Part shown: one piece after another, positions 6,535-14,515 of the stretch
Layout: every line of letters starts with the position of its first letter
How positions within the stretch are numbered: position 1 is the first letter of the stretch
Origin: Candidatus Uhrbacteria bacterium
GTDB lineage: Bacteria; Patescibacteriota; Patescibacteriia; JACQRZ01
Length of the DNA: 21,859 nt
NCBI GenBank assembly: GCA_016209345.1
Contig: JACQWH010000002.1
Location: forward strand, 1-21,859
Direction: 5' to 3'
Position numbers and translations under genes: made by a program
Notes under the pieces: generated by a model
What the model was told of the DNA's origin: nothing
The model's database searches: none
Seen by the model: only the letters and a program-made list of their open reading frames with translations

Positions 6535-7202
6535 ACTGTTGTCTGATCAATAAGCGTGGCTATCTGCGATTGCACAAACGATATGTGCTTCTGCGCGTCG
6601 CGAAGAAAAATTTTTTCCAAAAACACAAACTGTTCTCTTTTCGCAACGAGTTCTGCAAGTAACTTCTCTTCGGTAATCGTGCCGAGACCATATTTACGCT
6701 CTGCAAGATTTTCCAAATCCGCAAGATGCAGGTTTGCCCTCTGTGTCAAGAAGGCAATGTCAATATAATCCTTTATTTCGTCGCGCGAGCAGAGTGCAGC
6801 TGCCTTGCCTGCTGTGATATCATCCAGTCCCGCGGTATTGAGTCTTCCAAACGCTGTGACCTGATCAATCAATGAAATATTCTCAATAACAAGATCAATA
6901 ACCATGCTGCTTGGCCGATGGGTGTACGCATCTTCGGTTGCGTGAATATTCTCCTCGCCAAATATCTTCACGAGTAGCGTATACACTTTTTTCCGTTGTG
7001 CAAGAAATGCGCGGCTATCGACCCCTGGAAATGTGAAAAAATCCAAATCATTGGATATGCGCGGAACAATACCAAGCGCTTTGAGGAGCGTCCCGCCAGT
7101 GAAATAGAAGGTTTTGCAGAGCGCATCATCGCGCCCGAACGCTTCAAGCACCGCACGCTGTTCCACTGTCAAATCAACAAAATCCTTAATGGAATACGCC
7201 AT
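6531..7202 (-). CDS. AbiEii/AbiGii-type nucleotidyltransferase toxin
   Basis: A 223-residue protein with the minimal nucleotidyltransferase signature: FYFTGGTLL (GG at 36-37) followed by the metal-binding NDLDFF (51-56). The later MVIDLVI segment carries the third acidic residue, and AALCSRDEIKDYIDIAFL matches the conserved K-x-x-D-x-x-D region of the DUF1814/AbiEii family. Members transfer nucleotides to target RNAs such as tRNA acceptor ends and act as toxins or phage-abortive systems. It is coupled by ATGA overlap to the small partner gene at 6292-6534. The catalytic motif is intact. It starts 50 nt after the ddl stop and may be cotranscribed with it. Confidence 0.85.
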   Translation of the reverse strand: MAYSIKDFVDLTVEQRAVLEAFGRDDALCKTFYFTGGTLLKALGIVPRISNDLDFFTFPGVDSRAFLAQRKKVYTLLVKIFGEENIHATEDAYTHRPSSMVIDLVIENISLIDQVTAFGRLNTAGLDDITAGKAAALCSRDEIKDYIDIAFLTQRANLHLADLENLAERKYGLGTITEEKLLAELVAKREQFVFLEKIFLRDAQKHISFVQSQIATLIDQTTV

Positions 7203-7252
7203 AGAAGTACATTTTACCTACTGTATCAAAAAATCCTACAAATTGCCACCGC

Positions 7253-8350
7253 TTATTCCTCTGTTCTGCTATTCTTCAATTTTTGTTCCTTTTCAAAGCG
7301 CTTGATTGCGAGCTGGATAAGCCGATCAATCAGTTCGGGACACGAAATTCCGGTTGCCTCCATCATCTTAGGATACATGCTGATTTGAGTAAAGCCCGGA
7401 ATGGTATTGATCTCATTGACAACGATATCGCCATTCTCTTTGACAAAAAAATCAACGCGAGCAAACCCCTCACAGCATAGTGTTTGGAATACGCGCACGG
7501 CGAGCTCCTGCACGCGTATCACGACATCAACGGGCAGATCGGCACACGTGACTGTTGTTGCGCCGTGTTCATCAAGGTACTTCGCTTCGTAGGAATAGAA
7601 CTCATGAGATGGAATAATCTCGCCGGGGATTGATGCGAGCGGCGGATCACCGTCAAGCACCGCGCATTCAATCTCACGCCCCTTAACATATTCTTCTATC
7701 AAAATTTTTGAATCGTATTGCAAGGCGTCTTTCACGGCTCGCTGGAAACTTTCATTATCATTACCCTTGCCTATTCCAATGGATGATCCGAGATTTGCGG
7801 GCTTTACAAACAGTGGCGATCCAAGTTGTAGGGCTATCTCTTCAAACGATGGGATTGCGTCCTCTCGTACGGTAACAAATTTCCCAATCGGAATGTTAGC
7901 GTCGCGCAACAGCCGCTTCATCACATCTTTATCCATCCCAACGCTTGAACCAAGCACGCCCGCGCCAACGAATGGAATTCCGGCAAGTTTCAGGAGTCCT
8001 TGCACTGTTCCATCTTCGCCAAACGGTCCGTGGAGTATCGGGAACGCGACATCGATCAGTGGTTCCTGTTCACACGTATCGCAGAACGTCACGATACCAT
8101 TGCTTCCAGGCGCAAAAACAATACGGCGGCCGCGCGTCGTATCAAGAGCAATGCGTTTTGGATCATCTTCGTTGAGAATGGCGTCGCGCTCAAGTAAAAA
8201 CCACTCCCCTTTTGTATCAATGCCAATGAGCACCGGTTCGTATTTCTCGCGATCTAGTGCATTGATGATATTGAGGGCGGACAAAAGAGAAATCTCATGT
8301 TCTGCCGACCCTCCACCAAAGATAATGCCAACCCACATTTTGCTACCCAT
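7253..8350 (-). CDS. ddl: D-alanine--D-alanine ligase
   Basis: ATP-dependent ligation of two D-Ala for the peptidoglycan stem peptide, in the cytoplasm. This 365-residue protein has the N-terminal GGGSAEHEISLLSA (12-25), the VGAGVLGSSVGMDK region with the conserved Ser and Lys, the ATP-grasp loop KPANLGSSIGIGK, the EEYVKGREIECAVL strand and the C-terminal NEINTIPGFT (312-321) with metal ligands Glu313 and Asn315. Length is usual for DdlA/B. The TspO gene ends 1 nt before its ATG, so they form one operon. Its presence shows a peptidoglycan wall, consistent with the transglycosylase upstream. Confidence 0.96.
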   Translation of the reverse strand: MGSKMWVGIIFGGGSAEHEISLLSALNIINALDREKYEPVLIGIDTKGEWFLLERDAILNEDDPKRIALDTTRGRRIVFAPGSNGIVTFCDTCEQEPLIDVAFPILHGPFGEDGTVQGLLKLAGIPFVGAGVLGSSVGMDKDVMKRLLRDANIPIGKFVTVREDAIPSFEEIALQLGSPLFVKPANLGSSIGIGKGNDNESFQRAVKDALQYDSKILIEEYVKGREIECAVLDGDPPLASIPGEIIPSHEFYSYEAKYLDEHGATTVTCADLPVDVVIRVQELAVRVFQTLCCEGFARVDFFVKENGDIVVNEINTIPGFTQISMYPKMMEATGISCPELIDRLIQLAIKRFEKEQKLKNSRTEE

Positions 8351-8351
8351 A

Positions 8352-8825
8352 TCAATTCATAAACCAAATCTGGGCATTAAGCGCAAGGGCATAGCTCACC
8401 CACAGAATATAGGGGACGAGTAAGAGCACTGCTGTTTTTTTCTTCAACTCCCAAAAAATTCCCATCGTTACAACAATCGCAACCCAGAGCCCGATAATTA
8501 CAACGAAGGCAAGACCCGGGCTTTTTAGTCCAAAGAATACCGCCGACCACAAAAAGTTCAGCGCGAGCTGAACGTCAAACCAGATGAGACCCTTGCGAAC
8601 ATCGGGCTGGCCGGTATAATCACGCCACACCAAATATACCGCGATACCCATGAGCGTATAGAGTATTGTCCACACGGGAGCAAAAACCCAATCTGGCGGG
8701 GTCCAGGATGGTTTTGTAATCGTCAGGTACCAATTTCCGATCGCGGGCATGGTAATCAGTCCGGCGAGAATACCAACTGCATTTGGGATGGCAAGTGAGA
8801 ATACAAGCTTGAAGGGATTACTCAT
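8352..8825 (-). CDS. tspO: TspO/MBR family membrane protein
   Basis: A 157-residue, five-helix membrane protein of the translocator/benzodiazepine-receptor family. Diagnostic pieces are PSWTPPDWVFAPVW (39-52), LYTLMG, QLALNFLWS (86-94) and LLVPYILWVSYALALN (135-150), with the family's rich Trp and Pro content. TspO proteins bind tetrapyrroles and sterol-like ligands and modulate stress responses; the role in this organism is unknown. It lies between the RhuM-like gene (6 nt upstream) and ddl (1 nt downstream), in a gapless run. Confidence 0.93.
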   Translation of the reverse strand: MSNPFKLVFSLAIPNAVGILAGLITMPAIGNWYLTITKPSWTPPDWVFAPVWTILYTLMGIAVYLVWRDYTGQPDVRKGLIWFDVQLALNFLWSAVFFGLKSPGLAFVVIIGLWVAIVVTMGIFWELKKKTAVLLLVPYILWVSYALALNAQIWFMN

Positions 8826-8831
8826 AGGGTA

Positions 8832-9296
8832 TTATGCTGAACGGTCGCGCGCGGCTTGGAGAAGCGCAACGGCTCGTTCCAGTTCTTTAATTTTTAAATC
8901 ATATTCTTGCTTGAGTCGGCGTTCGTTCACCGTGTATCCTTTGACAAGATGGTCGTGCAAAATCCGCGTCGCCCAAATGCGGAATCGCGTTGCGTGCCGA
9001 GAACTTACGCGATAACCGACGGCAATAATCATGTCAAGGTTGTAATATTCTATTTTTCGTTTAATAAATCTCCCGCCCTCGCGCCGAACTGTTTCCATTT
9101 TGGAAACAGTTGATTTCTTGTCAAGCTCGCCTTCTGCGTAAATATTCTTGATATGCTTTGAAACGGCAGGATTTCGTACGACAAAAAGATTGGCGATCTG
9201 CTGTTGGGAAAGCCAAATCGTCGCTTCCTTGAGCGTCACCTCAAAGTGCGCCCCATCCTTCCGCTCGTAGATGATGATTGAGTTTTGTTTTTCCAT
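8832..9296 (-). CDS. RhuM-like protein, short form
   Basis: A 154-residue protein matching the N-terminal half of the RhuM (virulence protein RhuM) family: FEVTLKEATIWLSQQQIANLF, SKHIKNIYAEGEL, KRKIEYYNLDMIIAVGYRV and the IWATRILHDHLVKGY block. Full RhuM proteins are about 330 residues, so the C-terminal half is missing; a coiled-coil-like tail (RRLKQEYDLKIKELERAV) ends the protein. The first part has a helix-turn-helix look and the family is often found near restriction or toxin genes, so a DNA-related accessory role is likely but unproven. The first 15 codons have a near copy at 11575-11617, upstream of the adjacent transglycosylase gene. Confidence 0.85.
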   Translation of the reverse strand: MEKQNSIIIYERKDGAHFEVTLKEATIWLSQQQIANLFVVRNPAVSKHIKNIYAEGELDKKSTVSKMETVRREGGRFIKRKIEYYNLDMIIAVGYRVSSRHATRFRIWATRILHDHLVKGYTVNERRLKQEYDLKIKELERAVALLQAARDRSA

Positions 9297-9300
9297 ATAT

Positions 9301-11523
9301 TTAACCGCCTGACGAATAATATGTTTCGTGAATCAGGCGCACGTTTTTATCAAAAAAATTATATCGATATACTCTATCCCTGCTTCGGTTATCATCTCGC
9401 GTGCCACAGCCATGATTGACGGTGAATTCCATTTCTAAATCTGAAACCCATCGCGCGGTTTGAATATACGAAGCCGTATAATCGTCATCCTCAAATCCTT
9501 CTATTGGAGCATAGTGCAAATTTTTCAAATTCAGGAGTCCTATAAATGCCTTCCCGCGACAGAAACCAGCTGCATAGAATGAAAATACGGCAAGATACGA
9601 CCCCGTTGGAGAAACGCTCAATCGAAGTCCGGAGCTCAAACCATCCATTGAAATGCGCTCGACTATGCCGCTGTTGGCACTATAACGAAAAAGTGCCCAT
9701 CCGCAGTTATCGTTGCCGCAGAGTAATGAGGACGTTGCGGAAAAATAGAATGTTTTTGCTGGATATTCTACAACATCAGTGCCGAGCGAAACAAACGGTG
9801 ACGCATGTTCATTCATTTGAATATCGGCTGATGATTCAAATTGTAACTGGTGGAGAGGGATGCGTCCCGCCTCATTTTTATTTGAATCAAAAAAAATAAG
9901 TTGTCCGCTCTCTTCGTCCACCACGTGCGCCGGGAATGACGAAATATCAGCCAAGAGGGCCTCGCGCGCCGAAACAACCGGCTCAAAAAAATCATTCTCA
10001 TCGGCATACCGCAGTGCGGATGTGCCTACCGGACCCACCAAAGTAAAAATCAAAAGAATGCTGAGAATGTTTTTCTTTGTTTTTCTTCTCTTTCGCTCTA
10101 ACACGCATCGAACGTGGCGTTGCGCCTCTTGTCGCTTCTCATCAGTTGGAATGTGCTCATACGTTAATGCTCCTTTTGAGGGAATAAATCGTTGACCAGC
10201 ATTATATGCCGCAATGAATTTTTTTTCCGCTTGCGTCGTGCCTTTATAGTAAGCATCATAGAGCCATGCCGCATATCTGACGCCCCCCGCCATATTCTGC
10301 AGGGTATTAAATGAATCCTTGACATCATAATAATATATGCCGCTGTTCTGATGTAATTGTTGAACGGCTATTGCCGTAAGCTGAAAAATGCCACGTGCGG
10401 CAATCGGACTTCCCTCTTCATCTTTTTCCTCAAAGGGGCGCGATGCCGCAAATGGCTTGTATAGCGATTCACAGCCCGCCAACGCGACAGCCAAATCTGA
10501 ATCGAAACCAACTGCCCTTGCTTCTTCTTTTATTCTCCTGATTACCTGTTCCCGCTCACTGACATTGATTTCAATAAATGAAGAATGGATAAATCCACTT
10601 GTATCATTCCAGCGAATACGGTGCCAAATATACGAACGGGATTCAATCCAATCCCCAATCACCCGCTCTTCAAGAATCTCGACGCGATCGCCATTGCGGA
10701 GCTTTGCGATTTCATTTGCCACGAGATGAGGGCCTTCACGTAAACGGGCAAAATCGGTCTGCTGTATATCGGCATGGAGTGCAACCGTCCCTCGCAAGCG
10801 AAGGGGGTCATGGTGAAAAAAATTCAGAGAAAGCTTTTCTATAGCCGGTCCTTCATCAGCAGCAAAATCAATACGCATCGGCGTATTATTCTCGCTAAAA
10901 TCTTTTTGAAATGTTTTCGCTTTCCCGTTGAGAATCTTTCCACACCAATACCAATCACGGTGCGCTTTTTTACTCTCATTTTTTATGACGACTCCGTCAA
11001 CGAAAATGCTGATGTCCTCGTCATCTCGCTTCTGTTTTTCCGCCTTTGCGATAACCGAAAGTGACGAGAGTGCTGCTGACTCTCTGAACAAAAAAGTAAT
11101 CCATGGAGTCCTGTCTCGAATCCCTGCTTGTAGATTTTTATATTCTACATTCTGGTTTTCTATAGCGTAAACGGCTAGATAGTCAAGAAATGGCGCTCCA
11201 TGAACGGGGAACAAAAATAAATGCGCGCCCTTCTCAAGAAACGTGATCACGCACGCCATCTTGTCATGCCCCTTCAGGACATTTCCATTCCAAAGATCGT
11301 TGGCCAGTAATTTTCTCTTTTCTGTTGGAAAATTTTTTTTATCCAACAGGAACGTGGTGCTATCTTTTTTGAGAAATGATCGTCCTGTTTTTGTATTCTG
11401 CCACCAACTCCGCGCGGAGGAAACAATTTCAATACAATACAGCCCATCGTGATCAAGCTCGAATGCGTCATCGAGAGGACGGGTTAAAAATTTTTTATAT
11501 GTTCTTCGAAAAACTTCCTTCAT
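9301..11523 (-). CDS. SH3b plus SLT transglycosylase protein with internal membrane segment
   Basis: A 740-residue multidomain protein. Residues 15-120 form a beta-rich region (DHDGLYCIEIVSSARSWW), like a carbohydrate-binding module. Residues about 257-317 are a bacterial SH3 domain (LREGPHLVANEIAKLRNGD, WHRIRW, GFIHSSFI). Residues 335-450 are a lytic transglycosylase of the SLT fold with likely catalytic Glu352 (AGCESLY), RGIFQL (378-382 region) and AAYNAG (438-443). A basic stretch and a hydrophobic segment follow (ERKRRKTKKN, then 485-503), looking like a signal peptide, and then a beta-propeller-like C-terminal half (520-740). There is no N-terminal signal, so the ORF may be a fusion of two genes; a GTG at 10104 could start the second. 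It lies between rhuM-like sequences on both sides. Confidence 0.85.
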   Translation of the reverse strand: MKEVFRRTYKKFLTRPLDDAFELDHDGLYCIEIVSSARSWWQNTKTGRSFLKKDSTTFLLDKKNFPTEKRKLLANDLWNGNVLKGHDKMACVITFLEKGAHLFLFPVHGAPFLDYLAVYAIENQNVEYKNLQAGIRDRTPWITFLFRESAALSSLSVIAKAEKQKRDDEDISIFVDGVVIKNESKKAHRDWYWCGKILNGKAKTFQKDFSENNTPMRIDFAADEGPAIEKLSLNFFHHDPLRLRGTVALHADIQQTDFARLREGPHLVANEIAKLRNGDRVEILEERVIGDWIESRSYIWHRIRWNDTSGFIHSSFIEINVSEREQVIRRIKEEARAVGFDSDLAVALAGCESLYKPFAASRPFEEKDEEGSPIAARGIFQLTAIAVQQLHQNSGIYYYDVKDSFNTLQNMAGGVRYAAWLYDAYYKGTTQAEKKFIAAYNAGQRFIPSKGALTYEHIPTDEKRQEAQRHVRCVLERKRRKTKKNILSILLIFTLVGPVGTSALRYADENDFFEPVVSAREALLADISSFPAHVVDEESGQLIFFDSNKNEAGRIPLHQLQFESSADIQMNEHASPFVSLGTDVVEYPAKTFYFSATSSLLCGNDNCGWALFRYSANSGIVERISMDGLSSGLRLSVSPTGSYLAVFSFYAAGFCRGKAFIGLLNLKNLHYAPIEGFEDDDYTASYIQTARWVSDLEMEFTVNHGCGTRDDNRSRDRVYRYNFFDKNVRLIHETYYSSGG

Positions 11524-11617
11524 ACAAACGTGCTACGAACTTCATTAACTGTGACGACAAAGATTCTTCCGGGTTATCCTTCCACTCATAGATGATGATT
11601 GGGTTTTGTTTTTTCAT
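11495..11617 (-). pseudogene. 5' remnant of a second rhuM-like gene
   Basis: A 40-codon ORF starting MKKQNPIIIYEWKD, almost the same as the start of the downstream RhuM-like protein (MEKQNSIIIYERKD); the first 42 nt match at 38 positions. After codon 14 the similarity ends. The remaining codons overlap the start of the 740-residue gene, whose ATG at 11523 lies inside it. It is too short to be a working RhuM but may help translation of the next gene, which has no ribosome site of its own. Confidence 0.65.
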
Positions 11618-11621
11618 ACTA

Positions 11622-12239
11622 TCACCTTGCAAGCATCCTCGTACAGAGATTCATGTCATTCTTAAAGTGATTCGTCCGCATATAGATTGGCATACGATAT
11701 TTCCTTGCCTCTTTCTTGATGTGCATACTGAATGCCGCGATAAATTCTGCCACTTTTTCATATGTTGTCGGCCGCGCGCCTTTAAGCCAATCATGAGGGT
11801 CGGTATTTGCGTGCAGTCCGCGCAATATATTCTTCGGATCGGTATCAATAAGAAAAATTATGCGAATATTCTTCTTCTTTGAGATATTCTTTTTTGCAAA
11901 TACTGCAACGTCTCCGGGCAAAAAATGAACACCCTCGAGAATAAGGGGGTCTTCACTGTTGCAATGACTTTGTAAAAACGCATACAATCCACTCCTCATC
12001 GATTGTGCTTCAATGACTTGGTCTCGTACGGTAGCAGCAATTGATTTCTTAAAGACTTCATCATTGTCTTCTGCTCCCTCGCAAGGAAAAAGAATATCCC
12101 TCTTTTCCTTTGGCGCCATCTCATAAAACGCGCTGCGAAGAGCGTCAGACGAAAGCCACGGCATACCGGTTTTTTTCATCAGTTGTCTTGCGAGCACGCT
12201 TTTTCCAAGCCGCGACGCGCCGCCAATGAGGGTGATCAT
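11622..12239 (-). CDS. P-loop kinase-like protein
   Basis: A 205-residue protein with Walker A GGASRLGKS (6-14), followed by the PWLSSDALRSAFYEMAP region, which corresponds to the substrate-binding helix of small-molecule kinases, and LILEGVHFLPGDV as a likely Walker B-like strand. It resembles 2-phosphoglycerate kinase, zeta-toxin and related nucleoside or sugar kinases; I cannot choose among them. Its ATG overlaps the stop of the pseudouridine synthase gene (ATGA), so translation is coupled. A role in RNA, nucleotide or wall-precursor phosphorylation is possible, the latter because zeta-type kinases act on UDP-amino sugars, but this is inference. Confidence 0.75.
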   Translation of the reverse strand: MITLIGGASRLGKSVLARQLMKKTGMPWLSSDALRSAFYEMAPKEKRDILFPCEGAEDNDEVFKKSIAATVRDQVIEAQSMRSGLYAFLQSHCNSEDPLILEGVHFLPGDVAVFAKKNISKKKNIRIIFLIDTDPKNILRGLHANTDPHDWLKGARPTTYEKVAEFIAAFSMHIKKEARKYRMPIYMRTNHFKNDMNLCTRMLAR

Positions 12240-12973
12240 AGTGATTTAATATGTTTAATCTCTTGAGGTGAAAGATGCCGCCATTCTCCCTGTTTCAGTC
12301 TCCCGACAGTAAGGCCCGCGTAGGACATGCGATCGAGGCGCTCTACGGTAACTCCAAGCGCGTTAAACATACGATGGATTTGACGATTGCGCCCCTCATG
12401 TATAGTTATGATAACATCTCTTCTGTTATTACGGAAGAAGCGGGTGGTACATGGAGCGGTTTTTCCGCCGAGGGCGGATCCGCCTCTGGCGGACCTGTTA
12501 TCAAGCATAATGCCAGATTCAAATCTCTTTTTGTCGGCTGCGGAAAACGGCTTATTCACATATGCCCGATACACTTTTTCAACTTCGTGGCGAGGATGCA
12601 TGAGTGCATTGGCTAAATCACCGTCATTGGTCAACGGCAATACGCCCGTCGTATCTTTATCAAGGCGGCCGATAGGAAAGATCCGCTTTCTGATCTTTAC
12701 ATAGTCAAGAACCGTCTTTCGCCCATGCGTATCCTTGCTTGTGGTGATACAGCCGGCGGGCTTATTGAGGAGAATATATACGTATTCTTTCTTCTGCTCC
12801 GCGCTCACCGCTTTGCCATCAATCGTAATACGATCCCCTTTCTGTACAAGATATCCGGGCTTTTCAAGTCGGCCCCCATTTACGGTAATGCGCCCGTCGG
12901 CAATCATCGCATCAATTGCCCTGCGCGATGCAATACCCTTGTCTGCCAAAAATTTGTTAATGCGTATCTGCAT
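12236..12973 (-). CDS. RsuA/RluB-type pseudouridine synthase
   Basis: Isomerises a uridine in ribosomal RNA. The 245-residue protein has an N-terminal S4 RNA-binding domain (1-60; INKFLADKGIASRRAID), the catalytic motif GRLDKDTTG (102-110, catalytic Asp105) and the downstream HEGRNRQIHRMF motif (192-203), all intact. The usual L-L-L-L-T run after the catalytic motif is VLPLTNDG. Residues 161-170 (SARGGSALGG) are encoded by a pair of GC-rich palindromic repeats (12464-12493), an in-frame insertion in a surface loop. Whether the target is in 16S or 23S RNA cannot be told. Coupled to the downstream kinase by ATGA overlap. Confidence 0.93.
   Translation of the reverse strand: MQIRINKFLADKGIASRRAIDAMIADGRITVNGGRLEKPGYLVQKGDRITIDGKAVSAEQKKEYVYILLNKPAGCITTSKDTHGRKTVLDYVKIRKRIFPIGRLDKDTTGVLPLTNDGDLANALMHPRHEVEKVYRAYVNKPFSAADKKRFESGIMLDNRSARGGSALGGKTAPCTTRFFRNNRRDVIITIHEGRNRQIHRMFNALGVTVERLDRMSYAGLTVGRLKQGEWRHLSPQEIKHIKSL
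12464..12493. repeat. Paired 15-nt GC-rich palindromic repeats inside a gene
   Basis: Two adjacent units, TCCGCCGAGGGCGGA and TCCGCCTCTGGCGGA, each able to form a small hairpin and nearly inverted copies of each other (13 of 15). They add ten in-frame codons to the pseudouridine synthase. The form is that of a short dispersed palindromic element. Confidence 0.75.
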
Positions 12974-12980
12974 AATGGTG

Positions 12981-13361
12981 TCATAACTTCACGGTATCCG
13001 ACTCATACTTTTGAAAATCCTCTTTGCTGGTGATGAACTCCATAAGAATAATGTCGGTTCTTGCCTTGACTGCATGGTAGACGTTTGCCGGTATCTCCAC
13101 CTTCATTCCTTCCTCAATGTCAATCACCTCCTCCTCTTTGGTTTTCATGTCGCGAATCGTCAATTCCGCCCTACCACTTACGAGATAAAAAATCTCCGGC
13201 GATTTTGACTTCATCGCCCCCTTATGATAGTGATTGCCGCTTACTGTTCCCTTTTTCCGGTTAAGCACAATGAAATATCCGCTCTCGCGAGCAGAAAAGA
13301 CATGGGTACTCCCACGTTCGTCATTTTTAAGAAGAGATGCTTTTTCGACGTTCGCCAACAT
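12981..13361 (-). CDS. Cupin-domain protein (sugar isomerase-like)
   Basis: A 126-residue single-domain cupin. Motif 1 is visible as GNHYHKGAMKSKSPEIFYLVSGRAEL (shown here as GNHYHKG and PEIFYLVSG), with His and Glu metal ligands, and motif 2 as EIPANVYHAV with the third His. Such compact cupins include dTDP-sugar isomerases (FdtA/WxcM type) and phosphosugar isomerases; no sugar-nucleotide pathway is present nearby to decide. It begins 6 nt after the membrane protein gene and ends 7 nt before the pseudouridine synthase start. Confidence 0.8.
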   Translation of the reverse strand: MLANVEKASLLKNDERGSTHVFSARESGYFIVLNRKKGTVSGNHYHKGAMKSKSPEIFYLVSGRAELTIRDMKTKEEEVIDIEEGMKVEIPANVYHAVKARTDIILMEFITSKEDFQKYESDTVKL

Positions 13362-13367
13362 AAGTAC

Positions 13368-13862
13368 TTACAGCATCATCTGTAAATTCTGTAAATTTAA
13401 AACAGTGCCCCAAATCATCAATACTATCAAGGCGCATAATAGTACACAGAGCGTGAGTGCTATTTTTTTATGTGTGACACTAATTCCTACACAATTGTTT
13501 TTTGTTGTCGAAACAGTAACACATTGGTGAAGAAGCCCTAGCAAAAATCCGGCGCATGCATAGAACACGAGTGACAGCGCCAACGACTGAAATAACAGCT
13601 GAAACAATGCAGCGGCCGTATCGCACTGTGGGGGAAGGTCTTTGCACGTTTTGAGAATCATATCGGCAAACTCCCACGGAAAAAGAATGATGATTGCTGA
13701 GAAAAAACCGAGCATGGTACCAAAAGGAGCGGTCAAGAGATGCCCGGAAAAAAACACGGAGCCAAAAATCCAAGCGGCTATGGCCGGAATAAGGACCACC
13801 AGCGGCGTTATACCCGCCCACAACAATCCTCGCATTATGCTGATGCCGCGTGCGTTATCCAT
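13368..13862 (-). CDS. Small multi-pass membrane protein, function unknown
   Basis: A 164-residue protein with about four hydrophobic segments (near 12-37, 45-65, 88-112 and 133-153) and a short Cys-containing loop (CKDLPPQC) that could carry a disulfide outside. I do not recognise the family. It is inside the operon between the AbrB-PIN pair and the cupin gene, with gaps of 5-6 nt, so it is cotranscribed with them. Confidence 0.7.
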   Translation of the reverse strand: MDNARGISIMRGLLWAGITPLVVLIPAIAAWIFGSVFFSGHLLTAPFGTMLGFFSAIIILFPWEFADMILKTCKDLPPQCDTAAALFQLLFQSLALSLVFYACAGFLLGLLHQCVTVSTTKNNCVGISVTHKKIALTLCVLLCALIVLMIWGTVLNLQNLQMML

Positions 13863-13867
13863 AATTT

Positions 13868-14251
13868 CTAGCGGGCGCGGGTCTTTAATTTTTTATCAAA
13901 CGTCAGAACCGCTATTCCTTTTGGTTTTGAAAGCGCAATGAGGTAGCTGTCAATAAAATGAAAACCCGCGCGATACGAGGGCCACAGGTCAAGGAGCGCT
14001 TCGCGCTCACGCACGCGTAACCACCGCTGGCTTAACAGCACCTCCATTGCGTCGGCAATACGATCACGCGAAAATTTGTACAACGATGAAAGAACAAATG
14101 TCGTCTCTGCAATGATCGCCGGATCAATAACAATCTCAATGTCGTTCGCCTCTGCCTGACGAAACCATTTCGCCGCCTGCTCCTGTTGCGGCTTGTTATC
14201 TCCAACCAGGAACCGAACGAGCACATTTGTGTCAAGAAGATACGTCATCAT
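13868..14251 (-). CDS. PIN-domain toxin (VapC-like)
   Basis: A 127-residue PIN ribonuclease starting MMTYLLDTNVLV at 14251, 1 nt after the antitoxin stop; a longer frame from 14308 would only overlap the antitoxin. The active-site acidic residues are present: Asp in LLDTN, Glu in IIAETTFVL, Asp in FHFIDSYLIAL and Asp in LTFDKKLK. It would cleave RNA when free and be silenced by the AbrB-type antitoxin. No defects are visible. Confidence 0.9.
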   Translation of the reverse strand: MMTYLLDTNVLVRFLVGDNKPQQEQAAKWFRQAEANDIEIVIDPAIIAETTFVLSSLYKFSRDRIADAMEVLLSQRWLRVREREALLDLWPSYRAGFHFIDSYLIALSKPKGIAVLTFDKKLKTRAR

Positions 14252-14252
14252 A

Positions 14253-14501
14253 CTACATGGTGCGAGCCCACTTTTTCTCAAATACGGTACGCGCCGCGCG
14301 CACTGCACGGTCGCTCTTCTTCACGCGAGATTGCAATGATCCTTTCAGGTCCCAAAAATCGCTGCGCGGCTCCACGATCATAAGGTTGCCTTTTTTTCGT
14401 ATCGCCATCTTTGTTGATCCGCGCAAGCCGAATGCGGTGCGAAACTCTTTTGGAATCGTCAATTGCCCCTGCGCGGTCATGGTTACAATTTCGGTGTTCA
14501 T
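14253..14501 (-). CDS. AbrB/MazE-type antitoxin (VapB-like)
   Basis: An 82-residue protein with an N-terminal swapped-hairpin DNA-binding domain: VTMTAQGQLTIPKEFRTAF, then GLRGSTKMAI and NLMIVEP. The C-terminal half (WDLKGSLQSRVKKSD and on) would wrap the PIN toxin encoded 1 nt downstream. Such antitoxins repress their own promoter by binding short palindromes; two identical AT-rich sites sit at the promoter (14516-14546). It is the first gene of a long collinear run. Confidence 0.9.
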   Translation of the reverse strand: MNTEIVTMTAQGQLTIPKEFRTAFGLRGSTKMAIRKKGNLMIVEPRSDFWDLKGSLQSRVKKSDRAVRAARTVFEKKWARTM

Positions 14502-14515
14502 ACTATTGATGTACT

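Noticed and set aside
6026..6546. Plus-strand frames of 70 and 103 residues in the gap after the PIN locus
   Set aside because: They are opposite to the better supported minus-strand frames, have no ribosome sites and cross the perfect palindrome.
7767..8423. 218-residue plus-strand frame opposite ddl
   Set aside because: Ddl has all ATP-grasp motifs; the opposite frame is Pro/Ser/Arg-rich shadow sequence.
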